60,000 nucleotides of DNA, from positions 30,125,554-30,185,553 of the forward strand of contig OX485803.1 in assembly GCA_950295325.1 (NCBI GenBank), written 5' to 3'. The notes beneath the pieces are model-generated. The model did no database searches and had not been told where the DNA came from. It worked only from the letters and a program-made list of their open reading frames with translations. Shown one piece after another: positions 1 through 9,756 of the stretch. This DNA comes from Polytrichum commune. Lineage: Eukaryota > Streptophyta > Polytrichopsida > Polytrichales > Polytrichaceae. The position numbers and the translations under genes were made by a program. The stretch's first letter is position 1. Each line of letters starts with the position of its first letter.

Positions 1-1899
1 ACCTCCCATCAAAGAAAGCAAACCCTTGCAAATTGCTAATCCTAGGCCTGTCCCAGATGCATCTCTTCTAGGTGCCCCCGCCTGTGCTGCTGCAAACAAG
101 ATTTCAAGTTGCTCCTTAGCAATTCCAACACCTGTATCAGCTACTTTGACCTCAAGATACAGTTTCTTGTCCTTCTTATCCTCTGACAACTTCACACCAT
201 TTTTCCCGAGTGGTAGGCTTTTCTCACCCAAAGTTGACTCAAAGCCCTGATAGGTGACGCGAAAACTCCCACTGGAACTCCTTTTCATCCTTGTACTACC
301 CCCTCCCTGTGAGGCAACATGAGGAGGGGGACGAGGGACATACCGCCAAGAAACTGTAATGCTACCTGTCTCAGTGAATTTTATTGCATTGCTTACTAGA
401 TTTAGAATGATCTGCCGGAGGCGGACAGGATCACCACGAACAGCAACAGTTGCACCCGACATTGGTCTGATATCCAATTTCAAATTTTTTTCGGCCAATT
501 TCTTCTCATTCATTGTCACAACCTGTTCAAAGAGGTCCCCAAGGGAAAAGTCGATCTCCTCAAGAGAGAGACGGCCAGCTTCCATCTTGCAAAAGTCCAA
601 TATATTATTGATGACCTGCATAAGGCCTTCCGCTGATTCCTGCATGATTTTAACAAGCTCTTGTTGATGGGGATCTAGCTCTGTCAGGTGCAAGAGATCA
701 AGCATTCCGAGGACACCTGTCATGGGAGTTCGAAGCTCATGACTCATCATGGCCAAGAACTGTGATTTTGCCCTATTTGCAGCCTGAATAGCCTCACAGG
801 CATCCCTGTCCGTTGTCACATCTTCGTATAACCATAGGCGGCCATGAGCAGAAACGCTGCTGACTGGAAAGGACCGCACATGGAGAACGCAACGAGGCTG
901 CTTTAAGACCCATTCTTCCTCAATTTCTTGTGGCTCCTCCACCCCTGTTATGGCCCTGTACCACTTCTGAGGATCGGTACGAGTGCCACTACTATCAGCC
1001 AGCCTTTTCATGGCACTTGCAACTCTAGATGGTTCCACTTCACCATGGGTAGGAAGATTCAACAGAACAGCTGCAGCAGGATTGATGAGAACTTGTCCCA
1101 CTTCATCATCTACAAAGACCACAGCTTGGGGCATCATTTTCAAAATGGCATCGAAGCGTTTCCCCAGTCGCTCATACTTGCGCGCTTCAATTCGAGTTGA
1201 TAAAAGCATCGGTAAAGATTGTACAGCCTCGGCAAAAATGGCCTGTGCTGTGTCAGGAACCTTTGATCTGTCCAACCATAATGCAAAGAAGATACCCTCA
1301 TATGCTTCCAGATTAAAATGGCGCCCAATGAAAGCCTGAGGTTGTTTTCCAAGTATCTCTGAGAACTCCACTGGCAAAATTGACCCATCCACTGAAACCA
1401 CTGTTCCATTTACACGAGCAAATAGCTCTGGTTGGAACTCAATGAGTTCCGCACAATTCTTATCTTTTGGTACATAAAGGAGAGTCTCCATCAGACGCTC
1501 TTTGTTCTTCTGTAGGCATCCTACTACAACAAGATCCGCCTTGGCAGCAGTGGCAACAATTTGTAGGACAGTGTACGGCAGATTAACAAAGACAGCACCC
1601 GGTGACTGCGGAGGAGAGTCCCAATGAAGCTCTCTCCTAATGGGCCTGGGAGTGTCCGGTTCAGAAAGTTCATCGTCAGGTGCTCCTTCAGCAAGTAAAC
1701 TTAAGAAGTGATGGCCTGCCACATGGTTGTCAATTCCACCCTCACTGTGCAAAGAGGAGTCTGACTCCCTCTCGCCATCCACTAACCCATCTCCAGTCCA
1801 TAGGTTATGAGGCTCTCTACTCGCCCAAGGTTCTGTAAGCCCTGCTCCTGCACCTATGTCTCCTGCAAGCATCCCCTGGCCATATGCCAGTAATGACAT
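1..1899 (-). CDS. PAS-domain sensor histidine kinase (partial, 3' end beyond window)
   Basis: Reading leftwards from ATG at 1899-1897, one frame stays open for 633 codons to the window edge. It encodes a two-component histidine kinase, which autophosphorylates on histidine and passes phosphate to a receiver. Residues 1-110 are an acidic, low-complexity leader and about 110-250 a possible GAF-like region. About 252-370 is a PAS domain (MPQAVVFVDDE near 256; a PAC-like GRLWLYEDVT at its end). The H-box is MMSHELRTPM with phospho-accepting His387. The ATPase domain follows: N-box NLVSNAIKF (N500, N504), G1 ADTGVGI (D588), G2 GTGLGLAIC (from about 616). A roughly 50-residue basic/serine-rich insert lies between N- and G1-boxes. 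No transmembrane segment is seen, so it is probably soluble. The H-box differs from the ethylene- and cytokinin-receptor versions I know; a bryophyte/lycophyte-type PAS-histidine kinase is the closest fit (inference). A C-terminal receiver would lie outside the window. The start is the first ATG after an in-frame TAG at 1929-1927. Confidence 0.9.
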   Translation of the reverse strand, partial: MSLLAYGQGMLAGDIGAGAGLTEPWASREPHNLWTGDGLVDGERESDSSLHSEGGIDNHVAGHHFLSLLAEGAPDDELSEPDTPRPIRRELHWDSPPQSPGAVFVNLPYTVLQIVATAAKADLVVVGCLQKNKERLMETLLYVPKDKNCAELIEFQPELFARVNGTVVSVDGSILPVEFSEILGKQPQAFIGRHFNLEAYEGIFFALWLDRSKVPDTAQAIFAEAVQSLPMLLSTRIEARKYERLGKRFDAILKMMPQAVVFVDDEVGQVLINPAAAVLLNLPTHGEVEPSRVASAMKRLADSSGTRTDPQKWYRAITGVEEPQEIEEEWVLKQPRCVLHVRSFPVSSVSAHGRLWLYEDVTTDRDACEAIQAANRAKSQFLAMMSHELRTPMTGVLGMLDLLHLTELDPHQQELVKIMQESAEGLMQVINNILDFCKMEAGRLSLEEIDFSLGDLFEQVVTMNEKKLAEKNLKLDIRPMSGATVAVRGDPVRLRQIILNLVSNAIKFTETGSITVSWRYVPRPPPHVASQGGGSTRMKRSSSGSFRVTYQGFESTLGEKSLPLGKNGVKLSEDKKDKKLYLEVKVADTGVGIAKEQLEILFAAAQAGAPRRDASGTGLGLAICKGLLSLMGG

Positions 1900-2540
1900 T
1901 TGCAACTCCGCTGTAATCTCCTTAACCTACCCAGGGTTTCCAGTCGAGGATTTGCAGCAACTTGTGAAAGATTCTACCAATCCGTCACATCTGGACTGCT
2001 TTATCTGCTTCATTCAAAACCTCCACACCTCCAAATTCATCCCTGCAGCAGACCAGGTAAGGGATGACAAGGAGAAATGACAAATCTAATCTCATGCTGA
2101 TCTAGAACAGATTACCCAATGCTGAAGGCATACCGCATACATAGAACAAGATAACCTCGTGATCATGTACATCCTCATGCGTTTTCTTTGCATGGCACAC
2201 GTTGAACACACTCTTAGGAACCCAATTCAAAATCCTCAAGGGACGATGATGAACTGCGGCATGATTGTTTTGGACCACCTGCAGCATAGACCTCATACAA
2301 CATACAAGCTAAATGCAATCAATATTCCTTTTACTTAACCCCTTCGTACCAGCTTTCCTCCCGTCCCGTATTTAAGCAGATTAGCACAACAAAGTCTTCA
2401 GTCTGCCTATAATACCTCCAAAGCTCCTCTCCCTCAAAGCTCTCGGTTTCCCACCTTCAAGCGCAGACAAGCACCCACAGTCATCAGCAGCATATTTGGT
2501 TTCCGTCCGAAAATCAAACGACTCCGGTCATTTGCTCTCC
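1900..2540 (-). other. Probable 5' leader of the histidine kinase gene
   Basis: In the kinase frame a TAG (1929-1927) closes a 28-codon ORF that begins at ATG 2013-2011. Further upstream in the same frame is another short ORF (ATG 2040-2038, 8 codons). A candidate 3' splice site (pyrimidine-rich stretch ending CTGCAG, near 2047) would place these in a 5' leader exon with upstream ORFs. Alternatively, part of it is coding and the stop is a defect. Nothing else is recognised from 2100 to 2540. Confidence 0.4.
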
Positions 2541-3220
2541 CCTCCCTGCGTTCCTCACCTATAACCTCGTAATTCTCGCAATTCTACGAGAAGCTTCAAA
2601 AAAGAGTTACGTTGCTTAGATTTACATCCCGCATTCTTCCAAATTCTGCTTCCCCTGGAATTCCAAACACAACAGGGCTTGATCTATCCAATGTTCGCTT
2701 ACCTCACTAAAGAGGTAATCGCAGATTCGCCACCTCTCCCACCCTTCCTTCAAAACAAACGTCTCTCCGCCTTCCACCCGAATCTACTCCAAAACCGACC
2801 AAGCTTTTCCCTCTGCGCCCTGCCAACCGAATCACGTGACAAATATCCAACCTAATTCTTCCCGGCCTTAGAATTTCCAATCCCCTGCGCTCCTCCTCAG
2901 CCGTAACCTCGTAACTCCCGCAATCCTACGAATAACTGCAATATAGTGACGCTGCTTAGATTTACATCCCGCACTCTTCCCAAATTCCGCTTCCCCTGAA
3001 ATTCCAAAACAAGAAGGCTTGATCTTCCCAACGCTCGCTTGCCTCAACTAAAAACTTTTCGCAGATTCGTCGATTCGCCACCCTCTCCACCCTACCTCCG
3101 CAACAAACGTCTCTCGACACCTTCAACCCGAATCTCCTCCAAAACCTACCACGACCACTAACAAAACCTCCACGCGACAAATACCCAACCTAATACTCCC
3201 GCCAGCATTCCACAATTGCC
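2541..3220. repeat. Tandem duplication, two copies of about 340 bp
   Basis: About 2541-2880 and 2881-3220 align along their length with substitutions and small indels. Shared landmarks are GCTTAGATTTACATCCCGCA at 2614 and 2954 and ACAAATAyCCAACCTAA near 2838 and 3176, giving a spacing of 338-340 bp. The first copy has a G-box palindrome CACGTG at 2833; the second reads CACGCG at the same point. The array lies upstream of the kinase start, so it may affect its promoter or leader (inference). Confidence 0.85.
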
Positions 3221-4153
3221 CTCCCGCTCACTACCACCAATCCAGATCGCAGCACACACACCCGTTAAGTTACCTGGGCAAAACCCCCGACCACCTCCTC
3301 CTCCTCCTCCTCAACAAGTTGCGCACCGACCAAAGAAAGCGCCAAACCCCTGTCCTGCTTCAATCCCCCCGCCCGTCCGTAAAGCCACTCCCCCGAGTCT
3401 TCCTCTTCTTCACATCATCATCGTCATCACAACAAGCGCCAAGACTCCTCCACCCCAACCTCATCATCACCATCATCGCGTCACTAATGCGATATCTCAC
3501 CCTCCAAGACGCTCCGTCTTTCTCTCGCTCGCTTTCCTGGCCTCACTTGTTTGTTTCCGTCACGGACCTGGCAGCGATGATGCGGTTCGTTATGGCGGGC
3601 ACCCGCGCATCATCGTCACAATCACCATCATGGCACCAATCTGGGCCTTGATGAATCCAAGCCTCACGCATCCGGCACCCGCTCGCGATCGGAGGAACGA
3701 AATGGAAAGCACTGGAAAGCAACAGGGAATGAGGAATGAATGCCTGGGATGCGGGGATGACGACGATGAAGGTGCGCGAGGAGAGGGGAAGGGTTTGGGT
3801 GCGGTTACTTTCTAACTATAGCTAATAAGCCCTGGAGCGTGGGTTGGCTTGGCTTGGGTTGGTTTGCGTAGCCATGACATGGGTGGCGGCCAATGGGGCT
3901 CGGCCACGGAGGCCGCCCTCTTGTAGGCACTAAATTGGATGGAAACAAATTAAATTCCACGTGGAATGTTCCACACCCACCTTTATGAGAAAGGTGTTGA
4001 ATGGCATATGGGTACTTGATGATGTGAATCCGACCCGCCCTCAAGTGGCATTTTACACTTGGAGCCAAAAAGGGGCACAAGGGACATGATCTTTGGTAGG
4101 ACAGACGCCTTTAGGGAGAAAATGACCTAGTGCCATAAGCAAGCTCAACACTA
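3221..4153. other. Intergenic, C/T-rich then AT-rich
   Basis: 3280-3480 is rich in CCT and CATCAT simple repeats. They create long open frames of low-complexity Pro/His/Ser sequence that look like no known protein. I see no gene, repeat or RNA between 3500 and 4153. Confidence 0.5.
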
Positions 4154-4774
4154 CAGTCTATCCTCTATAAATGTTAACCCTCGGGAGTGGATCAAAGTTA
4201 ACATTTATAGAGGTGTTAACAGTTAACAATTATAAAATTACTTTTTTGAGCAATATACAAATCTTAACATTTATAAATATAAGCAATTATGAAGAGTCCT
4301 TGTGAGAGAATACCATTCATAAAATTGCAAACCCAATCAAAACTTTATTCAATATCAAGTTTACAAATCATGGGTGAAGTATGAATCAATGGTTCTTTGG
4401 TGAGATTCATCTGCATGCACAACTTGCAAATATTTCTTAATCTGCACCAACAAACCCACGTACTTGGACACATCACATGAACGTGATTCCATGTACCTTC
4501 TAATGATACCAAAACTAGATTGCAAGTCACTGTAAGATGGAATGGGTTCCACCTCACAATCCTTTCCCTCACAATCATCATCTGAGACATCCATATTATG
4601 GTTGCATTTCATTCGTTAACATTTATAGAGTCAAATTTACAAAGAAGGGAGTACCATTTTGTTAACAATTAACACGTTTAACATTTATAGTGTGCAATAT
4701 GTGGGGAGTAGAAGAAAGTTAACATTTAGAAAGGGTTAACACTTATAGGTGTAACATTTATAGAGGGTGGATTG
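4154..4774. mobile_element. Non-autonomous pogo/Tigger-like DNA transposon
   Basis: The left end reads CAGTCTATCCTCTATAAATG and the right end, reverse-complemented, reads CAATCCACCCTCTATAAATG. Both are flanked by TA (4152-4153 and 4775-4776), the target duplication of Tc1/mariner-pogo elements. Copies of GTTAACATTTATAG recur inside near both ends as subterminal repeats. The 621-bp body keeps the tail of a transposase gene on the minus strand, so this looks like an internally deleted element. Confidence 0.8.
4361..4612 (-). pseudogene. C-terminal remnant of a pogo/Tigger-like transposase
   Basis: An 83-codon open stretch has an acidic start, then segments resembling the tail of Tigger/jerky-like transposases (LLVQIKKYLQ, and a final TIDSYF). 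No DDE catalytic residues remain. Its position inside a pair of TA-flanked inverted ends supports the reading. The family assignment from the tail alone is weak; the context carries it. Confidence 0.5.
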
Positions 4775-4776
4775 TA

Positions 4777-6097
4777 CACTACACTGCACTAAATATGGTA
4801 TGTATAATGTAATGTCACTATGGTAAGTTTTCGGATGACACTTCGTATGAATGAAAGTGAACAACTATTGTCATGGATGATAAATGAGTTCGTCCATTGG
4901 CCAAAGCCCTACCTTCTCTTGGCAACAACTTGTGATGAAATAGTGTCATGGATGATTGAATTTTGGATGAAAAGTCACTTGCTAAGTGACAGTAATTGCA
5001 ACACTATAAATCGGTACTCCCCAAAAAAATTACAAGGAATGACAAATAATGTTGGGTTAACATTTAGTGTTGGTGACACTCTACCACGGTTTACAATTAG
5101 TATTGAGCAAGACAATCAGGATCGGTGACACTAAATATCATATTTAGTGTAATATCGTGATGAAGACTTTCATTTTTCACCTTGTTTAACCAACATCGTG
5201 AGGGTGGACATGTTTTTATCCTCCCAATCCACAATATTCCATGCCCCAGTTGTAGATAAAGGAGTCGCATTTACTCTTGTAGGGGATGTTGGTTTTATTT
5301 CACTTATGTCCACAATGGACCATAACTTTTCCCTCATAAGAATGAAAGTTATTCAAGTTCTCGATGCGGAATAATTCTATCCATCTAGTTGATCAACATG
5401 ATGTAATTCATAGGCAAATACTTGAAGATGCATTGTCACTTACTTGACAAAAGAAGATTGAAACTTTTGCATCGTACAATACGTAAGTTTGTAAAAAATT
5501 AAAAAAAATCATGATTTTAGGGTTTTTCTTCAATATCAATTCCAACATGAACATTTATCTTCGATTGTGACCGTGATAATGACATTGTTGTCCTTCGCAT
5601 TGTTTGTCGCGACATCCTCACTCAAGTCTAATTGAGACATGCCGCAATGCTTCTTCACTTCAATTCATCGCTCTAATATCATTTAAGAAATTGGGAAAGA
5701 TACACACACATGATTGAGAGAAAGAGACGTCATTGTAATTTTATTCGAGAATTTATACATTGTTTTATAACACGGCCATGACGAGTCTTATACACAAAGA
5801 AGAGTTACAAATAGTGGAGAGTTACCATGTTTTGTGAAGAATTACCTTCTTTCATATCACATACCCTTGAGCACATCACATACCCTTGAGCTACTTAAAT
5901 AGTTTAGATGATAATTATTCTATCAATGAGTTGTAATTCCATTGTATATTGGAGAGAGGAGTCTATATCATAGGTGATCGTTTCAATGTATGAGTGAAGA
6001 GTTAATAGTATTATAATCCATAATTATACGTTGACCCATAACTTGAGTAAATGCATGACTTGTGGTCTAAGTTGAGTAAAGAAATGAATGCAAGTAA
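4777..6097. other. Intergenic AT-rich stretch with a perfect palindrome
   Basis: No convincing gene. At 5128-5150 there is a perfect palindrome, ACACTAAATAT / c / ATATTTAGTGT. Its arms match the TTTAGTGTCA ends of the small elements at 40 and 43 kb, placed end to end. At about 5866-5891 a short direct duplication of ATCACATACCCTTGAGC occurs. An open stretch at 4820-5128 has no recognisable product. Confidence 0.5.
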
Positions 6098-6105
6098 TAT
6101 AAGAC

Positions 6106-6874
6106 CCCGGGTAGGGCACTTGCGAAAATTTATTAAACCATGTGAGAAAGAATGTAGGGTATTTTTTATTCATTTGTGAGAAAATTTATACAATTCTTCG
6201 ATATAATGAAGCACCTCTTCAATTACAAAGTTGTGTGTATAAAAAAATAAGGGTACCATATAATGCATCAATTTATCTAATTATTTCAATCTAAAATAAG
6301 GTTGGGAATAGTAGGTAGAGAAAAAAATATCGAGGCAGAGGTATACAATGCATTTTATGGTGATCAATGGATGAAAAACTATCCATTTTCAATCCAAATT
6401 CCCGAATGAAAAATTTGGATGACGAGGGTTTTGGTGTTCTTTGCTTTGTGCGTTGTATCTTTGATTTTTGCCTAGGGTTGCTTGCTTCAAGTTTGTTTGA
6501 TTTGAACATTGTTTGATGTACGTTTTGGAACAATAGGAGGTCCTAATAATGCTTCAAGTTTTTATGTTTTGGTACATTGTTTGATGTCTTCAGAATAGAC
6601 ATGGTTTATTGAATTTTCATTACAAACTTTCAAGAGTCCTATGACTCGTCATTCATGGGGTCAAATATAAAAATTATAAGGAACATAGGGTACTAGAAAC
6701 TAGTTCACTTGCGACTTTATAAATACAAATAGGGTCATCTAAAATGACAAAATTTAGATATATTTGTACTAATAGGGTGTAAAGAATTCCAATTTCTTAG
6801 ATAAATAGCCCCATGATAAATACCCTTCCGTCGCAGGTGGGTTATTAAATACATGTATGAGTGCCCTACCCGGG
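6106..6874. mobile_element. hAT-like non-autonomous element, 8-bp target duplication
   Basis: The ends are perfect 15-bp inverted repeats, CCCGGGTAGGGCACT at 6106-6120 and its complement at 6860-6874. Immediately outside lies the 8-bp direct repeat TATAAGAC (6098-6105 and 6875-6882). The 769-bp body has no transposase frame. Its right inner part (AAATAGCCCCATGATAAATACCC near 6808) matches the element at 11957-13009. An 8-bp duplication points to hAT or a relative; a MULE (9 bp, sometimes 8) is the alternative. Confidence 0.88.
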
Positions 6875-6882
6875 TATAAGAC

Positions 6883-8113
6883 CATTGTTTACATGATCAT
6901 CAAATTGAAATCAATGTCGAAGGACTTGAGAGGTATACATATTGAATTACAATTGGGTGGATTGTATTGCCCCATGGGCTGAGACCAATTATCAAACTCC
7001 ACGTGCAGCTGAGATGTTATAATGCAAGGGAGTTATTCAACTTCCAAATTTGATCATCACTTCTTGCTCAAATTAAGGCAAGAGGATCCCAAGAGATATT
7101 AAGTTGATGCAATCAAAAGTTGAGTGAACGTTGAGTGCATCTAACGATAAAAAAAAAATTATAATCAAGAGAAATAAATTGTAAGCATTTGCATGCATTC
7201 TCTAAGTCCATAATTTGACAAGATGGCATGAAGGGAGTTATGCAATAACCTTTGGAGATAAAAGGTTATTGACTATGGCAATTTGATATTACCTTCCTCA
7301 CATGAATAATAACCCTTTGTATATGCAATTGTATGACAAAGTCCATGATGATGGTAATTACAAATGACCATAATCTTGGTGAACCAAGCTATGGCCCATA
7401 GCCATAGCTTGATCAACCAGTCGTTGAGTCGATTTACAATCCAAATAAAGAAATTACCCTGATACTCATCCAATAGATTGATTTACCAGCCTTGTTGAAT
7501 TACTGGTCGTACTATTAGAATCAAGGTTATCGATTCTCTCAACGAGATCATGGATTTCGAGAACTCAGATGGTAATTGAGACCATGAAATAATATTTAAA
7601 TATTGTATTTTATATAAATAAAATGAATTCAAGATATGAATGGTCAACAATTTGTTGTATTTATCTCGCATGAATTATAGCAAGTGCATATATGATCAAT
7701 CTGTTCTATCGAAGGAAGTTAAAGACAATTTAACAAATTGATAGCTAAAAATCAATAGAAAATCAAATTTCAAACATGGCGTGCATATTGAGTATTGAAA
7801 TTAATTCTCAACTAGATAATTATTAATCAAATCCATTTTTTCTTTTTAAGGTGTAAGCTATCCTTGAGCTCAAATACATCAAGACATTATGAGTGAGTGA
7901 TTCATTCAATGATTATATTCAATGGTTGAGCATGAGTTTTCACCATGAATTAGCAATGGCCCCACGTGATTATCAAAATTCCATTTTATTCTATATTGCA
8001 ATCATGTAGTGATGAACTAATTGTGAGTGTTTCCGTAGGTGTAAAGTCCTAATTCAACTAATTTTAATTGATACCTATCTTTTAGTTGTTTATAGTACTT
8101 CCCAAATGGTAGC
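6883..8113. other. Intergenic AT-rich stretch
   Basis: No gene or element recognised. Short open frames here (7273-7671, minus) have no coding character. Confidence 0.5.
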
Positions 8114-8115
8114 TA

Positions 8116-9754
8116 CAATTTATCCTCATTAGTACGACACTTGTTTATACGACACCCTCGATATTACGACACATTTTTGCGTGACCAAACTTTTTAGTTC
8201 AAAACTCCCTCTTTTATATGATTACGACACTCGATAATATGACATTTGGAATCTCCATTTTGTCATATTGAAGAGGTAATTAATTCTAAAATTATTTTCA
8301 TCTATATTTATGTACATCTAAAATGCATCCATTTTCACTTGGGAACTACTTGGGAATTTCACTTATTATTGGGAACATAATGATACTTAGGGTTACTAGT
8401 GTAGAATGGATTTGGTTAGGGCTAGAGTGGCCTCCTTCCTATTATTTTGTCAGAGTATGAGCATGAAGATGTTTACAACATGGATGAGACTAGATTGTAT
8501 TTTAGATCACATCCTAATAAAACATTAGCACAAGGGAAGGTGAAGGGTTGAAAGTTACAAAAGGAGCGTGTAACACTTGCTCTTGTTGTTAATACAATTG
8601 GGACTGATATGTTGAAGTTGCTTGTGATTTATACGTCTAAGCAACCACGATGTGTTGGAAGGTGGCAGCCTTGTGAGTATATTTGGTGGCACTCAAATAA
8701 AACAACTTGGATGAAGGGGGATATATTTGAAGCTTGGATTTTGCAGCTCAACAATCAATTCAAAGGCCAAAATCGAAAGGTGATTATGATTTTGTATAAT
8801 GTATCTTCACATGTTGTTAGCTATGCCAAAGTTGGTAAGTCTTGTGGTTTTGCAACCTTGGAATTGAGCAACATGACTTTGGTATTCCTTCCTCCCAATG
8901 TTACAAACGTAGTTCAACCTTTGTGTCAATGTATTATAGCATCTTTCAAAATTCAGTACAAATAAAAACTTTTGCAGTGGGTTTTCTCACAGTGTGATGA
9001 TGCTATGTTGAAGGACTTAAAGAAGGTGGTGCCCAACATCAGGCATGCTATCTTGTGGAGTTATGAAGTATGGAGTGAGTTGGATGCACAGATAGTTAGG
9101 AATTGTTGGAGGATGATCCGTATATTTCCTACAACATGGAATGTTGATTTTGCCCTAGTTGATGAAAGGGAGAAGAATGGAATGCAAAAAGAATCACATT
9201 AACTTGGTGCTCTGATTTTAAAGTTGCGATGGGGTGATGATGAGATGTCAATTTAGAATTGCATCAAATAAAAAGAAAAGAGATTATTGAGCTAGAATTG
9301 AGTACTAATGAGTTGGTGGATGCTACTTTGGGAATCAATTATGCACAAGGCTTTGATCTTAATGTTGATCTACATTCAGTAGATGTGGATGATGTTGCTC
9401 CACCTACAATACAACTTAGTGATGCTAAACGTCATGCATTCATTGTTGCCTAATTTCTTATTAGACAACTCTTTACATTTTGGTGTTAATGAAACTCTTA
9501 GTTTTCAAAAGCTAATAGGAAATTTAGATAAGATGACAATTACTAACTTGGGTAGGCAACCCCAAAGATTTTTGGACTCATGTTTCAAGATTTCTTGAGA
9601 ATATTTGTATTTCTGTGGAGTTATAAGTTATTATTTCATACAATCAATATTGCTTAAATTTTACGCCATTTGTCATATTAATGAGAAGACGACACCTCGA
9701 TAACACAACCATTTTTGTGTTTCCCAAACGTGTCATACTAAAGAGGGAGAACAG
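8116..9754 (+). mobile_element. pogo/Tigger-like DNA transposon, decayed, nearly full-length
   Basis: The 1639-bp element lies between TA dinucleotides (8114-8115 and 9755-9756). The ends share 18 of 25 bases: left CAATTTATCCTCATTAGTAC and, on the other strand, right CTGTTCTCCCTCTTTAGTAT, each followed by GACAC. The motif TAyGACAC recurs several times within 130 bp of the left end. It encloses a broken DDE transposase. The end pattern (CA..T...CCTC..TA) resembles the element at 4154-4774, suggesting related families. Confidence 0.85.
8455..9600 (+). pseudogene. Broken pogo/Tigger (DDE_1) transposase
   Basis: Translation from 8459 gives EDVYNMDET (first catalytic Asp kept), then a TGA stop within a KVKG*KLQ context. 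From 8609 it gives PLVI-like LLVIYTSKQPRC, then WMKGDIFEAWI. The segment that should carry the second catalytic Asp (L-D-N-x-x-x-H) reads ILYNVSSH, with Tyr for Asp. VFLPPNVTNVVQPLCQ follows, with Cys replacing the usual Asp after QPL. More stops follow at 8963 and after 9200. The order of motifs is that of Tigger/jerky-type transposases. The gene is dead: at least two catalytic positions and the frame are lost. Confidence 0.88.
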
Positions 9755-9756
9755 TA

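Noticed and set aside
359-667. Plus-strand open stretches across 26-1339
   Set aside because: They are shadows of the kinase on the minus strand, whose frame carries all the catalytic motifs.
1140-1409. An 89-codon minus-strand frame starting MEQWFQW
   Set aside because: It overlaps the kinase frame on the same strand in another phase and has no domain.
3216-3815. A 199-codon open stretch rich in Pro and His
   Set aside because: It comes from CCT and CATCAT simple repeats; an overlapping second frame is open too, there are no domains, and it lies in the upstream region of another gene.
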